Positions 7,434-17,663 are shown, counted from the stretch's first letter. The stretch is 64,000 nt of DNA from Sporosarcina luteola (GCF_023715585.1 NZ_JAMBOK010000001.1:310001-374000), one strand, 5' to 3'. Notes: generated by a model not told the origin, from the sequence alone. Made by a program: numbers and translations.

Positions 7434-8210
7434 ATGGAAGAACTGATTCCTTCTTTGGCTGCGTACTTGCTCATTTTGACAAGAATAACCGCTTTTATCG
7501 TAACTGTCCCTCTGTTTTCATACCGTGCGATCCCGACCACGCATAGGATCATCCTTGCCGCGTTATTGGCGTGGATGATGGTATATACAGTCGATGCCCC
7601 GGGAATTGAAATTGATGGCACATACATACTTCTAGTCCTAAAGGAAGCTATTACCGGCATTTTCATTGGCATCATTGCCTATATCGTCATGTCGGCAATC
7701 CAGATTGCCGGTGGCTTCATCGACTTTCAGATGGGTTTTGCGATTGCCAACGTCATCGACCCGCAAACAGGGGCACAGTCGCCGCTTCTGGGTCAATTTT
7801 TCAATGTCCTCGCTATTTTGCTGTTGCTGACATTGAATGGCCATCATATGCTTCTGGACGGAATTTTTTACAGTTACCGCTTCATACCAATTGATATGCT
7901 TTGGCCAGCATTTGGGGATGAGCGGCTCATCGAATTCGTAATCCGGACATTTGCCACGACGTTCGCAATTGCTTTCCAAATGTCCGTGCCGATTGTCGCA
8001 ACTTTGTTTCTCGTCGACTTGGCATTAGGCATAACGGCGAGGACGGTTCCGCAACTGAATATTTTCGTTGTCGGATTTCCCATCAAGATCGGTGTCAGTT
8101 TCCTCGTCCTTGTGACGATGTTCACGGTTATGATTGCGATGATGAGAAAGTTGTTTGAAGTGATGATGTCGGCGATGAGGGACTTGATGATCATCTTAGG
8201 AGGTGGCTGA
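7434..8210 (+). CDS. fliR: Flagellar type III export gate protein FliR
   Basis: The protein has 258 residues with about six hydrophobic segments. Family motifs are FSYRAIPTTHRIILA near the start, GGFIDFQMGFAIANVIDPQT in the middle, and PQLNIFVVGFPIKIGVSFLV near the end. FliR completes the FliP5-Q4-R1 export gate and contacts FlhB. It starts 4 bases after the fliQ stop and flhB begins 3 bases after it, showing tight operon packing. Confidence 0.96.
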   Translation: MEELIPSLAAYLLILTRITAFIVTVPLFSYRAIPTTHRIILAALLAWMMVYTVDAPGIEIDGTYILLVLKEAITGIFIGIIAYIVMSAIQIAGGFIDFQMGFAIANVIDPQTGAQSPLLGQFFNVLAILLLLTLNGHHMLLDGIFYSYRFIPIDMLWPAFGDERLIEFVIRTFATTFAIAFQMSVPIVATLFLVDLALGITARTVPQLNIFVVGFPIKIGVSFLVLVTMFTVMIAMMRKLFEVMMSAMRDLMIILGGG

Positions 8211-8213
8211 CGA

Positions 8214-9293
8214 ATGATTCGTTTGGACTTACAGTTCTTTGCAGGCGAAAAGACGGAAAAAGCCACTCCGAAGAAACGACTCGACTCCCGAAAGAAAGGA
8301 CAGGTATTAAAGAGCCAGGATGTTACAACTGCAATTGTCCTTCTCTTCGTATTCCTGTTCCTTTTTTTCGCTGCCGGCTTCATGCGTGATCGATTTTTTG
8401 TGTTCTTTACGCATTCATTTACAGAATCCGTTGCAATCAAGGCATTGGATATCGACCAAACAATGATTCTTTACATAAACATGATTGTTCAAATGGCATA
8501 TATCCTCCTGCCGATCATGGCCGTTGCTGTCATTGCGGGCATAGTAGGAAACCTGATGCAATTCGGATTGCTATTTACAGGAGAGCCTTTGAAGTTCGAT
8601 TTGAAGAAGATAGATCCAATCAAAGGGTTGAAACGGATATTCTCCATACGTGCAATCGTTGAATTATTGAAATCTTTGTTGAAAATTTCTTTCATTGGTT
8701 CAGTGACGACTTTCATTCTCATGACAAACATTGAAAAAGTGTTAGGCCTTGCATTTAAGACGCCCCATGACACATTGGTGACAGTCGGACAATTGGTCGC
8801 TTTAATGGGAATCGTCGCCTCCTTCGTTCTGTTGTTCATATCGGTATTGGACTATTTTTATCAAAAGTTTGATTACGAGAAAAACTTACGGATGTCCAAA
8901 CAGGATATTAAAGATGAATATAAAAATACGGAAGGCGATCCGATCATCAAGTCGCGCATCAAACAGCGCCAAAGGGAAATGGCGATGCGAAGGATGATGC
9001 AGGAGGTGCCGCAGGCGGATGTCGTCATCACGAATCCGACCCACTTTGCAATTGCACTGAAATACGACGATGAAAAAATGGACGCACCCGTCGTCATTGC
9101 AAAGGGAGCAGACTTCGTCGCACAAAAGATCAAGCTGATTGCGAAGGAGCATGATATTGTCATGGTGGAAAATCGTCCATTGGCAAGGGCTATGTACGAT
9201 GAGGTAGAGATCGGGGATCGCATTCCTGATCAGTTCTTTAAGACAGTCGCGGAAATATTGGCATATGTTTATCGCATACAACGGAAAATATAA
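8214..9293 (+). CDS. flhB: Flagellar export switch protein FlhB
   Basis: The protein has 359 residues. The N-terminal part has GEKTEKATPKKRLDSRKKGQ, followed by four membrane helices and a cytoplasmic domain. The autocleavage motif NPTH is at residues 274-277 (VVITNPTHFAIALKY). Cleavage after the Asn, prompted by FliK, changes the substrate class from hook to filament. The end (RPLARAMYDEVEIGDRIPDQ) is the usual FlhB C-domain. ATG 8214 lies 3 bases after the fliR stop, with AGGAGGTGG upstream. Confidence 0.96.
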   Translation: MIRLDLQFFAGEKTEKATPKKRLDSRKKGQVLKSQDVTTAIVLLFVFLFLFFAAGFMRDRFFVFFTHSFTESVAIKALDIDQTMILYINMIVQMAYILLPIMAVAVIAGIVGNLMQFGLLFTGEPLKFDLKKIDPIKGLKRIFSIRAIVELLKSLLKISFIGSVTTFILMTNIEKVLGLAFKTPHDTLVTVGQLVALMGIVASFVLLFISVLDYFYQKFDYEKNLRMSKQDIKDEYKNTEGDPIIKSRIKQRQREMAMRRMMQEVPQADVVITNPTHFAIALKYDDEKMDAPVVIAKGADFVAQKIKLIAKEHDIVMVENRPLARAMYDEVEIGDRIPDQFFKTVAEILAYVYRIQRKI

Positions 9294-9361
9294 CTTGCTG
9301 ATGCAAGTTAAGACTCCGGACGCAATCATTGATATATATATTTAGAGAAAGAGGGGATGGC

Positions 9362-11392
9362 ATGCAGTTCAGAGATATCGGAGTGTTGGCAGCGGTCATT
9401 ATGATTGTTGCCATGCTCGTCATCCCATTACCGCCTTGGCTTTTAAGCTTTTTGATCATTATTAATATAACACTTGCATTAATGGTCCTTTTGACATCGA
9501 TGAATATGCAGGAAGCCTTGCAATTTTCGATATTTCCTTCGTTGCTTTTATTGCTGACGCTTTTCCGTCTAGGTCTGAACGTTTCAACGACCCGTGCAAT
9601 TCTTTCACAAGGGGATGCAGGCGGAGTTGTTGACACATTCGGTACATTTGTAACCGGTGGAAATATCGTCGTCGGTCTTGTCGTCTTTGTCATTTTGATC
9701 ATCATCCAGTTCATCGTCATCACAAAGGGATCTGAGCGGGTTTCTGAAGTGGCCGCCCGCTTTACGCTCGATGCGATGCCGGGTAAGCAGATGAGTATCG
9801 ATGCCGATTTGAACGCAGGAATGATTTCTGAGACAGAAGCAAGGATGCGCCGTGAGAAGGTGAGCAATGAAGCCGACTTCTATGGCGCGATGGATGGAGC
9901 AACGAAATTTGTTAAAGGAGATGCCATCGCAGGAATTATCATCGTCATCATCAACCTTCTCGTAGGGATGATCATCGGTGTTGCCCAGATGGAGTTGCCA
10001 TTTGCCGAGGCTGCAACGAAATTCTCCAAATTGACCGTTGGGGATGGAATCGTTTCCCAAATACCTGCTTTGCTTATCTCGACTGCAACAGGGATTGTAG
10101 TAACACGTGCTGCATCCGAGGGAAATCTTGGTACGGATATAACGAGACAGCTGTTAGGCCAGCCCAAGCTTCTCTACGTTGCAGCTGCAACAGTTTTCCT
10201 TTTAGGACTGTTTACACCAATCAATGACATTCTTACGATTCCGATTGCAGCTCTTCTCGTGCTAGGTGCCGTCACGATGTCTCGTAAACCGGAAGAAGAT
10301 CCTAACGAATTGCTTGAAATGGAAGAAGAGGTTGAAACGGAAGGGATGAAGAGTCCGGAGAATGTCGTCAACCTGTTGAATGTCGATCCAATCGAGTTCG
10401 AATTCGGCTACGGACTCATCCCTTTAGTCGATGCCCAGCAAGGCGGAGATCTACTGGACAGGGTCGTTATGATCAGAAGGCAGCTGGCACTTGAATTGGG
10501 GCTCGTCATTCCGGTCGTCAGGATCAGGGATAATATTCAGCTGCAACCGAATGAGTATCGCATCAAGATCAAGGGAAATGAAATGGCTAGAGGGGAACTC
10601 CTTCTTGACCATTATCTCGCGATGAGTCCGGGGGGCGATGATTCGATTGTTGGAATTGATACAATTGAGCCATCATTCGGCCTTCCTGCGAAATGGATTA
10701 CGGAAGCCGTCAAAGAGGATGCTGAAATTATGGGGTATACGGTCGTCGATCCTCCAAGCGTCGTTTCGACACATCTCACTGAAGTGATCCGTGCGAATGC
10801 AGCCGACTTGATTGGGCGCCAGGAAACGAAACAGCTTGTCGATCACGTCCGCGAGACGTATCCAATCTTGGTCGATGAACTTACACCGACGCCTCTCTCC
10901 ATAGGAGAAATCCAAAAAGTATTGGCGAAATTATTGAATGAAAATGTATCAATCCGTAACTTGCCGATCATTTTTGAAACGCTTGCCGATTATTCGAAGT
11001 ACTCATCCGATGTCGATTTGCTGACGGAATATGTTCGGCAATCGCTAGCAAGACAAATTACCGGTCAATACTCAACTGGGGTTGATGCGCTGAAAGTTTT
11101 GACCGTATCAGGTAAAGTCGAGAAATTGATAGCGGATCATATCCAGCAGACTGAGCAAGGCAATTATTTGTCGATTGACCCATCCAATTCCCAAGAAATA
11201 TTGGAATCGATCGCAAGAGAGGTCGAAAGGGTGGCGCTGATGGACCAATCACCTGTCATTCTCTGCTCGCCTGCAATAAGGATGTACTTAAGGGAGATTA
11301 CGGAGCGGTACTTCCCGCAAATACCTGTGTTATCTTACAATGAGCTTGAAGCTTCAATTGAAGTCCAAAGTGTCGGGGTGGTGGATATCTGA
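9362..11392 (+). CDS. flhA: Flagellar export apparatus protein FlhA
   Basis: The protein has 676 residues, almost the same length as B. subtilis FlhA. The N-terminal half has about eight membrane helices with the FHIPEP-family segment FPSLLLLLTLFRLGLNVSTT and the loop TLDAMPGKQMSIDADLNAGM. The C-terminal half is the cytoplasmic ring domain (GYGLIPLVDAQQGGDLLDRV). FlhA forms the nonameric ring that receives chaperone-substrate complexes and uses the proton-motive force. The frame is open upstream to TTG 9329, but GAGGGG lies 6 bases before ATG 9362 and the family N-terminus begins there. Its stop overlaps the flhF start by one base. Confidence 0.96.
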   Translation: MQFRDIGVLAAVIMIVAMLVIPLPPWLLSFLIIINITLALMVLLTSMNMQEALQFSIFPSLLLLLTLFRLGLNVSTTRAILSQGDAGGVVDTFGTFVTGGNIVVGLVVFVILIIIQFIVITKGSERVSEVAARFTLDAMPGKQMSIDADLNAGMISETEARMRREKVSNEADFYGAMDGATKFVKGDAIAGIIIVIINLLVGMIIGVAQMELPFAEAATKFSKLTVGDGIVSQIPALLISTATGIVVTRAASEGNLGTDITRQLLGQPKLLYVAAATVFLLGLFTPINDILTIPIAALLVLGAVTMSRKPEEDPNELLEMEEEVETEGMKSPENVVNLLNVDPIEFEFGYGLIPLVDAQQGGDLLDRVVMIRRQLALELGLVIPVVRIRDNIQLQPNEYRIKIKGNEMARGELLLDHYLAMSPGGDDSIVGIDTIEPSFGLPAKWITEAVKEDAEIMGYTVVDPPSVVSTHLTEVIRANAADLIGRQETKQLVDHVRETYPILVDELTPTPLSIGEIQKVLAKLLNENVSIRNLPIIFETLADYSKYSSDVDLLTEYVRQSLARQITGQYSTGVDALKVLTVSGKVEKLIADHIQQTEQGNYLSIDPSNSQEILESIAREVERVALMDQSPVILCSPAIRMYLREITERYFPQIPVLSYNELEASIEVQSVGVVDI

Positions 11393-12504
11393 TGAAAATG
11401 AAGAAGTATACAGCTGAGTCGATGGTAGAGGCGATGAAGAAGGTGAGAGCCGATTTCGGAGATGAAGCTGTCATCCTCAGCTCAAATGTTGTCACATCTA
11501 AAGGGTTTCTCGGTTTTTTTCAAAAAAAGTCGGTTGAAGTCGTTGCCGGTTTCGATGAACCTTCCTTCACGCCGGCACCAACAACATTCATACCGAAACC
11601 GGCTGCCGAGTTTCTAGATCTCAAGCAGGACACGGAAATCAGGAAAGAGATGAATGAAATGAAAAGACTGCTTCAGGAAATGAAACAGTCCGCTTCTTTC
11701 GCAAACTTTCCGGATGAACTGAAACCGCTGCTCACTTTTTTAGAGAGGCAGGAGTTATCGGAAGAGCTGATCCTCCAAATTGGAAATGAAATCTTTACGA
11801 TGATGAAAGAAGATAAAAAAGATTTCTCAAAAGAGGAGCAAGTGGAACTGGCAAAGGCGTTTTTATTGAAAGAATTCTCGGACTTGCCATTTGGAGGCAT
11901 TTCAACTACTAAAAAATATATTAATGTCCTCGGACCGACTGGGGTTGGAAAGACGACAACGATTGCTAAAATTGCGGCTAGGGCCCTTTTGGAAGATAAG
12001 AAGAAGATTGGCTTCATAACAACTGACACCTATCGGATTGCTGCAATCGAACAACTGCGCACGTATGCGAATCTTTTGCAGGCCCCAGTTGAAATCGCCT
12101 ATAACGGCAAGGATTTTGAAGAAGCCATCAAGAAAATGCAAGATCGTGACTTGATCTTCATCGATACAGCAGGCCGCAATTATAAGGAAATTAAATATGT
12201 AGACGACTTGAAGCGTCTGATCGATTTCTCGTTGGACATGGAATCATTCCTTGTTTTATCTGTGACATCTAAGGAAGAAGATATGAGGACAATCGTCGAC
12301 AAGTTCACTTCCTTTCCGATTACGAAATTTATTTTCACAAAAGTGGATGAAACCGGCTCGATTGGCCCGATGTTCAATCTGATGAAACAATACGGCTTCG
12401 GCACTGCATATTACACGGACGGACAGGAAGTGCCGGAAGATCTAACTGAAGCAGAACTCGAGAGAATGCTCACATTGTTATTGGCAGGTGCTGAACATGC
12501 GTGA
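11392..12504 (+). CDS. flhF: Flagellar placement SRP-type GTPase FlhF
   Basis: The protein has 370 residues. The N-terminal basic domain starts MKMKKYTAESMVEAMKKVRA; the NG GTPase domain has G1 GPTGVGKTTTIAKIA, then TTDTYRIAAIEQL and DTAGRNYKE. FlhF marks the site of new flagella at the membrane, and its GTPase is stimulated by FlhG. ATG overlaps the flhA stop (TGATG), and the 3' end overlaps flhG by 8 bases. Length and order match B. subtilis. Confidence 0.95.
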   Translation: MKMKKYTAESMVEAMKKVRADFGDEAVILSSNVVTSKGFLGFFQKKSVEVVAGFDEPSFTPAPTTFIPKPAAEFLDLKQDTEIRKEMNEMKRLLQEMKQSASFANFPDELKPLLTFLERQELSEELILQIGNEIFTMMKEDKKDFSKEEQVELAKAFLLKEFSDLPFGGISTTKKYINVLGPTGVGKTTTIAKIAARALLEDKKKIGFITTDTYRIAAIEQLRTYANLLQAPVEIAYNGKDFEEAIKKMQDRDLIFIDTAGRNYKEIKYVDDLKRLIDFSLDMESFLVLSVTSKEEDMRTIVDKFTSFPITKFIFTKVDETGSIGPMFNLMKQYGFGTAYYTDGQEVPEDLTEAELERMLTLLLAGAEHA

Positions 12505-13360
12505 CCAAGCGGAAGCACTTCGAATGAAGATGCTGAAAGCACAGGGCGGATTGGCCAAATCCATTGCGATTGTCAGTGGAAAAGGCGGGGTGGGCAAGTC
12601 GAACTTCTCGACGAATTTCGCCCATTCTTTACGGTTAAAGGGGAAGAAAGTCATCGTCGTCGATATGGACATCGGTATGGGCAACATCCATATTCTACTC
12701 GGTGTTGCTCCCCGTTATAGTTTAAGAGATTATTTGACCGGCCAACAGCAATTGGAAAATGTCATCAATGCAGATGAGGATGGTCTAACATTCATTTCAG
12801 GAGGATCGGGATTGGATTCTGTTCTGGATTGGTCCGAGGATATGTTTGAACGACTGCTGGGTGCTTTCGAACAGCTTCAGAAAGAGTATGACTTCATCCT
12901 CTTTGACATGGGGGCAGGTGCCACACAACGTTCCATCGAACTGATCATTGCAGTGGATGAAGTGATTGTCATCTCCACAACAGAGCCCACTTCAATCACA
13001 GATGCCTATTCGATGATGAAGTTTATCTGTCTACGGGACCCCGATAAGAAATTCAGTATCGTCAGTAATCGGGTGGCGAAACTCGATGACGGAAATGACG
13101 CGGTGACACGATTGCAATATGCGATGAGGAAATTTCTTGATAAAGACACATCAATTTTAGGGTTTTTACCGGAAGACTCCGCTGTCCAAAAAGCGGTGGT
13201 CGCACAAAAACCATTTATATTACTCTATCCCAATGCTCTTATTTCAAAGCGAATGGCAGCAATTGCCGGTGAATTTGTTACAGTGGATCAGGCTGAGGAA
13301 AAACAAGGATCCGGATTCCTTCAAAAGTTGAAGGGGATTTTCTTGAAAGGGCGTGAATGA
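12497..13360 (+). CDS. flhG: Flagellar number regulator FlhG (MinD/YlxH-like ATPase)
   Basis: The protein has 287 residues. It begins MRDQAEALRMKMLKA, the DQA(A/E)xLR motif that stimulates the FlhF GTPase. The deviant Walker A GKGGVGKSNFSTNFA follows, then VDMDIGMGNIHILLG and a DMGAGA switch 2. FlhG is a MinD-type ATPase controlling flagellar number and C-ring assembly through FliM/FliY. ATG 12497 has AGGTG 7 bases upstream; GTG 12488 is an alternative. It overlaps both flhF and cheB. Confidence 0.93.
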   Translation: MRDQAEALRMKMLKAQGGLAKSIAIVSGKGGVGKSNFSTNFAHSLRLKGKKVIVVDMDIGMGNIHILLGVAPRYSLRDYLTGQQQLENVINADEDGLTFISGGSGLDSVLDWSEDMFERLLGAFEQLQKEYDFILFDMGAGATQRSIELIIAVDEVIVISTTEPTSITDAYSMMKFICLRDPDKKFSIVSNRVAKLDDGNDAVTRLQYAMRKFLDKDTSILGFLPEDSAVQKAVVAQKPFILLYPNALISKRMAAIAGEFVTVDQAEEKQGSGFLQKLKGIFLKGRE

Positions 13361-14495
13361 TTTGGGATTCGGCACTGTAAAAAAAGTGCTTGTCGTTGAT
13401 GATTCCGCGTTTATGCGAAAATTGATAACAGACATGCTTTCAAAACATCCGTTGCTTGAAGTGGTAGGAATAGCGCGAAATGGAAAAGATGCCGTTGCTA
13501 AAGTTGCGGAACTTCAACCGGATGTCATTACAATGGATATTGAAATGCCGATCATGAATGGGCTAGAGGCATTGAGACAAATCATGGAACAACAACCCAC
13601 CCCCGTTGTTATGCTGTCAAGCACGACTGAAATAGGGGCGGAAAACACGATGATCGCAATGGATTATGGTGCCGTGGATTTTGTCGCCAAGCCGGGTGGA
13701 CCCATTTCACTTAATTTGCATGAAGTGGAACAGGAGATTGTGGGCAAAGTAGTTGCAGCAGCAAAAGTCAGAATTTCCAAACTCCTGAAACAACCATTGC
13801 CGCATGCTGACCAGTATGATAAGAAAGAATATCCTCCTTATGAAAAGGGAACTGGGTCATCTGTTTCAATAATCTCTCAAGCAAAATCATTGTACGCAAA
13901 AAAAAGCAACAAAGGGTTGGAGACTTTTGTTATAATAGGTACATCGACAGGGGGACCACGGGCACTACAGGAAGTACTTACACGATTGCCGTCTGATCTA
14001 AACGCCCCAATTCTAGTCGTTCAGCATATGCCGCCGGGATTTACAAAATCATTGGCCCAGCGATTGGACGGCTTAAGTGAAATTAGGGTGAAGGAAGCCG
14101 AGGATGGAGAGGCTCTTCAGAAAGGTGTTGCCTATATTGCACCTGGCGGAAAGCATTTAAAATTCGAAAGGTCCCCAGCTGGTTTTTGCATCCGGCTCGA
14201 CACCACGGATCCACCCCGAATGGGGCATCGGCCGTCTGTAGACATACTGTTGGAGTCTGCTGCTTCCAAGCAGGACCTGCAATACGTTACGGCCATCATG
14301 ACGGGGATGGGGCAAGACGGCACGGAAGGTATGAAACAACTGAAATCAGCTTGTTCAACGATAACAATTGCAGAATCCGAAAAGACATCTGTCGTCTATG
14401 GAATGCCGAAAGCGATTAAAGAAGCGGGTCTAGCTGATCGTATCGTTGATGTGCAAGACATTGCGGCAGTAATTACGGAAATCTTACATTCTTGA
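13353..14495 (+). CDS. cheB: Chemotaxis protein-glutamate methylesterase/deamidase CheB
   Basis: The protein has 380 residues. The receiver domain has D16 D17 and phospho-acceptor D62 (ITMDIEMPIMNG). After a linker, the methylesterase domain carries the Ser-His-Asp triad elements GTSTGGPRAL, VVQHMPPGFT and TGMGQDGTEG. It removes receptor methyl groups and deamidates glutamines for adaptation. The start GTG 13353 overlaps flhG by 8 bases; TTG 13362 is a possible shorter start. The linker has no recognisable domain. Confidence 0.94.
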   Translation: MNDLGFGTVKKVLVVDDSAFMRKLITDMLSKHPLLEVVGIARNGKDAVAKVAELQPDVITMDIEMPIMNGLEALRQIMEQQPTPVVMLSSTTEIGAENTMIAMDYGAVDFVAKPGGPISLNLHEVEQEIVGKVVAAAKVRISKLLKQPLPHADQYDKKEYPPYEKGTGSSVSIISQAKSLYAKKSNKGLETFVIIGTSTGGPRALQEVLTRLPSDLNAPILVVQHMPPGFTKSLAQRLDGLSEIRVKEAEDGEALQKGVAYIAPGGKHLKFERSPAGFCIRLDTTDPPRMGHRPSVDILLESAASKQDLQYVTAIMTGMGQDGTEGMKQLKSACSTITIAESEKTSVVYGMPKAIKEAGLADRIVDVQDIAAVITEILHS

Positions 14496-14504
14496 GGGGG
14501 CGTC

Positions 14505-16553
14505 ATGATGGATACAAATCAATATCTTGAAATGTTTCTTGAAGAAAGTAAAGAACATCTTCAAGCTTGCAACGAACACTTATTGGAACTGGAAAAAAAC
14601 CCGGAGGATTTAGCTATTGTCAATGAAGTATTCCGTTCAGCACATACATTGAAAGGTATGTCTGCAACGATGGGATACGAAGACATCGCTGATTTGACAC
14701 ATAAAATGGAAAATGTTCTGGATGCTATCCGAAACTCTAAAATCAGCGTTTCGACCGAAATTCTCGACATCGTTTTCAAGGCTGTCGATGACTTAGAAGA
14801 AATGGTGATGGATATTGAAGCGGGCGGCACAGGGAAAAAGGATGTACAAGAACTTGTAACTGCATTGAATCTTATAGAGACAGGCAATTCAGCCATTATT
14901 ACCCCGGAAATGGAGACGGCTGCCTCCACTATGGCGATTGAGCCGATGAAACAAGATGCTCCGTTCTTCCATTACGATGATTATGAACTGACGGTGATTG
15001 GCCAATCGAAGGAACAAGGTTTCCATGCATATGAAATATCGGTCACACTTCGTGAAGACTGCTTGCTTAAGGCGGCAAGGGTGTTCATGGTTTTCGAGAT
15101 CCTTGAAAAATCAGGAGAAATCGTTAAGACAAAACCTTCTGTTGAACATTTAGAAAATGAGGATTTCGATGAGGTATTTACCATAGTTCTTATCTCTAAT
15201 GAAGAAGCAAGTTCACTAGAAGCAAAAGTGATGAAAGTTTCCGAAGTGGATCGGGTCGATATCAATCATGTTATGGGCGTAGCCTTGCCAATGGCACAGA
15301 AACCTGCCGAGATAGAGGCCGACTCCATGGCGACTTCCGCTAAGGAACCTGTGAAGGAAACTGTCGTCCCTCAAAAAGGACGCCGAGCTACGAATGCACA
15401 TAATGCGAACAAGACAATCCGAGTCAATATTGACCGGTTGGATATTCTTATGAATCTTTTCGAAGAGCTGGTCATTGATAGGGGTCGTTTGCAATCGATC
15501 GCAGGTGAATTACATAATCCAGACTTGAATGAGACTGTCGAGCGCATGACACGGGTTTCCGGAGATCTCCAAAATATCATTTTGAATATGCGTATGATTC
15601 CAGTAGAGACAGTTTTCAACCGCTTCCCGAAAATGGTCCGTCAACTTGCGCGGGATCTGGATAAGAAGATAAATCTTGAAATTATCGGTGCCGAAACAGA
15701 ACTGGATAGAACCGTTATCGATGAAATTGGGGATCCCCTCGTCCATTTGATTCGCAATGCATTAGATCACGGCATAGAGAGTCCTGCAGAACGACTTGCA
15801 AAAGGCAAGCCTGAGGAAGGTACTGTCACATTGAGAGCGTATCATTCCGGCAATCATGTATTTATTGAACTGGAAGATGACGGTGCAGGCATCAACAAGG
15901 ATCGAGTTTTACAAAAAGCGCTTGAAAGAGGCGTCGTTACTGAAGAGATAGCAGCCACGCTTACGGATCGGCAAATTAGTGAACTTGTTTTGGCTTCCGG
16001 ATTTTCCACTGCTGAAAAAATTACTGATGTATCGGGTCGGGGAGTCGGACTGGATGTCGTGAAGAGTACAATTGAATCACTTGGCGGCTACATTACAATT
16101 GATTCGAAGGAAGGGCAGGGTTCCCTATTCCAAGTTCAGCTGCCGTTAACGTTATCCATTATTTCAGTAATGCTTGTCAACTTGGAAAAAGATATTTATG
16201 CAATCCCGCTGTCCTCCATCATCGAAACTGCCATCATTCAAACTTCCGACATATTGAATGCGCATAACCAGAAAGTGATCGATTTCAGAGGAAGCATCGT
16301 ACCGCTCGTCAACTTGAAAGGGATTTTCGAGATGGATGGGGCTCAGGAGAAGGAAGAGTACCAATCTGTTGTCATTGTCCGCAAAGGCGAAAGAATGGCT
16401 GGACTCGTCGTAGATTCGTTTATTGGGCAGCAGGAGATCGTATTGAAATCTCTTGGCAATTATCTGCAGAGCGTATTCGCTATTTCCGGCGCTACAATAT
16501 TGGGGAACGGACAAGTTGCGCTTATCGTAGATTGCAATGCATTGATTAAGTAG
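14505..16553 (+). CDS. cheA: Chemotaxis histidine kinase CheA
   Basis: The protein has 682 residues. P1 carries H47 in FRSAHTLKGMSATMG; a P2-like CheY/CheB binding region (about 150-270) follows; the P3 dimer helix begins near TIRVNIDRLDILMNLFEELV. P4 has the N box NALDHG, DDGAGI and GRGVGLDVV; P5 is the CheW-like C-terminus. The kinase phosphorylates CheY and CheB in receptor arrays at the membrane. Two consecutive ATGs (14505, 14508) follow GAGGGGGCG; either may be used. Confidence 0.96.
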   Translation: MMDTNQYLEMFLEESKEHLQACNEHLLELEKNPEDLAIVNEVFRSAHTLKGMSATMGYEDIADLTHKMENVLDAIRNSKISVSTEILDIVFKAVDDLEEMVMDIEAGGTGKKDVQELVTALNLIETGNSAIITPEMETAASTMAIEPMKQDAPFFHYDDYELTVIGQSKEQGFHAYEISVTLREDCLLKAARVFMVFEILEKSGEIVKTKPSVEHLENEDFDEVFTIVLISNEEASSLEAKVMKVSEVDRVDINHVMGVALPMAQKPAEIEADSMATSAKEPVKETVVPQKGRRATNAHNANKTIRVNIDRLDILMNLFEELVIDRGRLQSIAGELHNPDLNETVERMTRVSGDLQNIILNMRMIPVETVFNRFPKMVRQLARDLDKKINLEIIGAETELDRTVIDEIGDPLVHLIRNALDHGIESPAERLAKGKPEEGTVTLRAYHSGNHVFIELEDDGAGINKDRVLQKALERGVVTEEIAATLTDRQISELVLASGFSTAEKITDVSGRGVGLDVVKSTIESLGGYITIDSKEGQGSLFQVQLPLTLSIISVMLVNLEKDIYAIPLSSIIETAIIQTSDILNAHNQKVIDFRGSIVPLVNLKGIFEMDGAQEKEEYQSVVIVRKGERMAGLVVDSFIGQQEIVLKSLGNYLQSVFAISGATILGNGQVALIVDCNALIK

Positions 16554-16569
16554 GTTGGAGGGGAAAGCA

Positions 16570-17040
16570 ATGGCTGACGTAAGTGAAAGTACCAGAGAAA
16601 TGAAAGTGATCGTGTTCCAGTTGATGGATAAGGAATATGCCGTTGGAGTAGAGGTTGTCGAGTCGATTGAGAAACTCATTTCCATTACGAGAGTTCCGAA
16701 AACACCTTCCTATATAAAAGGCGTCATCAACTTAAGAGGAGTCGTCACCCCGATTGTCGATCTGCGGGAGCGTTTCGGCATGGAAGTGAAGCCTCTTGAT
16801 GACACAAGCAGAATCATCATTGTTTCATTGGAGGAATTTGAAGTGGGTCTTATCGTTGATTCTGCGAACGATGTGATCGATATTCCGGTCACTTCGATTG
16901 AGCCTCAGCCCGAAGTTGTCGGGTCGATTGAATCGGAATTCATATCGGGAGTGGCCAAAGTAGACAAGCGACTCTTGGTCATGTTGAATCTTGAAAAAGT
17001 GCTGCTTCCTGTGAAAAGAGTGACCACGGATGAAATCTGA
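16570..17040 (+). CDS. cheW: Chemotaxis coupling protein CheW
   Basis: The protein has 156 residues and is a single CheW/SH3-like domain. VIVFQLMDKEYAVGVEVVES is followed by RVPKTPSYIKGVINLRG and VTPIVDLRERFG, the family core. It bridges receptors and CheA. ATG 16570 has TTGGAGGGGAAA upstream; the earlier ATG 16555 lacks a site. It follows cheA by 16 bases and overlaps cheC by 11 bases. Confidence 0.95.
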   Translation: MADVSESTREMKVIVFQLMDKEYAVGVEVVESIEKLISITRVPKTPSYIKGVINLRGVVTPIVDLRERFGMEVKPLDDTSRIIIVSLEEFEVGLIVDSANDVIDIPVTSIEPQPEVVGSIESEFISGVAKVDKRLLVMLNLEKVLLPVKRVTTDEI

Positions 17041-17662
17041 ACACGAGATTACAGATATGCATCTCGACGTGCTGAAGGAGATAGGTAATATTGGTGCGGC
17101 TCATGCAGCAACTTCCCTTTCACAATTGCTCAGCAAGAAGATTGAAATGCATGTTCCCAAAGTTTCACTCGTGTCATTTGATGAAATGTTTGATTTGGCA
17201 GGCGGAGCCGAACGAATCGTGGCAGGCATCTATCTGAAAATTCAAGGGGATCTATCGGGCAGCATGTTCTTCGTCCTTCCGATCGATTCCGCAAATCAGT
17301 TCATCCGCAGATTGATTGGCAATGAGGAGTTCGACTTTTATAAGACGCCGATTCCGGAAATGGGCATATCGGCAATGCAGGAGCTTGGAAATATTTTATC
17401 AGGTTCCTACTTGTCCGCATTATCGGATTTCACAGGATTAAAAGTCCATCCGACAGTTCCATCCTTAAGTGTAGATATGGTTGGAGCCATTGTCAGCTTT
17501 GGACTTATTGAAGTTTCACATTATAGCGATGAGGTCATCGTTATCGATACCCGCATTGAAGAGCAAGGAACTAATGGGAATTCCAGCGTTGATGGGCATT
17601 TCTTTCTGCTTCCCGACCCCGAATCATATATAACGATTTTCCGTTCGTTGGGTGTGCTGTAA
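17030..17662 (+). CDS. cheC: CheY-P phosphatase CheC
   Basis: The protein has 210 residues. Two active-site helices of the CheC/X/FliY class are visible: KEIGNIGAAHAATSLSQLL (E17, N20) and MQELGNILSGSYLSALSDF. CheC dephosphorylates CheY-P and binds CheD, which links CheY-P level to receptor deamidation. It overlaps the end of cheW, and cheD starts immediately after its stop. Confidence 0.95.
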   Translation: MKSEHEITDMHLDVLKEIGNIGAAHAATSLSQLLSKKIEMHVPKVSLVSFDEMFDLAGGAERIVAGIYLKIQGDLSGSMFFVLPIDSANQFIRRLIGNEEFDFYKTPIPEMGISAMQELGNILSGSYLSALSDFTGLKVHPTVPSLSVDMVGAIVSFGLIEVSHYSDEVIVIDTRIEEQGTNGNSSVDGHFFLLPDPESYITIFRSLGVL

Positions 17663-17663
17663 G

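Noticed and set aside
9784-9810. Sigma-D-like sequence TAAG-N15-GCCGATTT inside flhA
   Set aside because: It lies in the strongly conserved coding segment GKQMSIDADL of FlhA, points into the gene and has an imperfect -35; chance from protein conservation is more likely.
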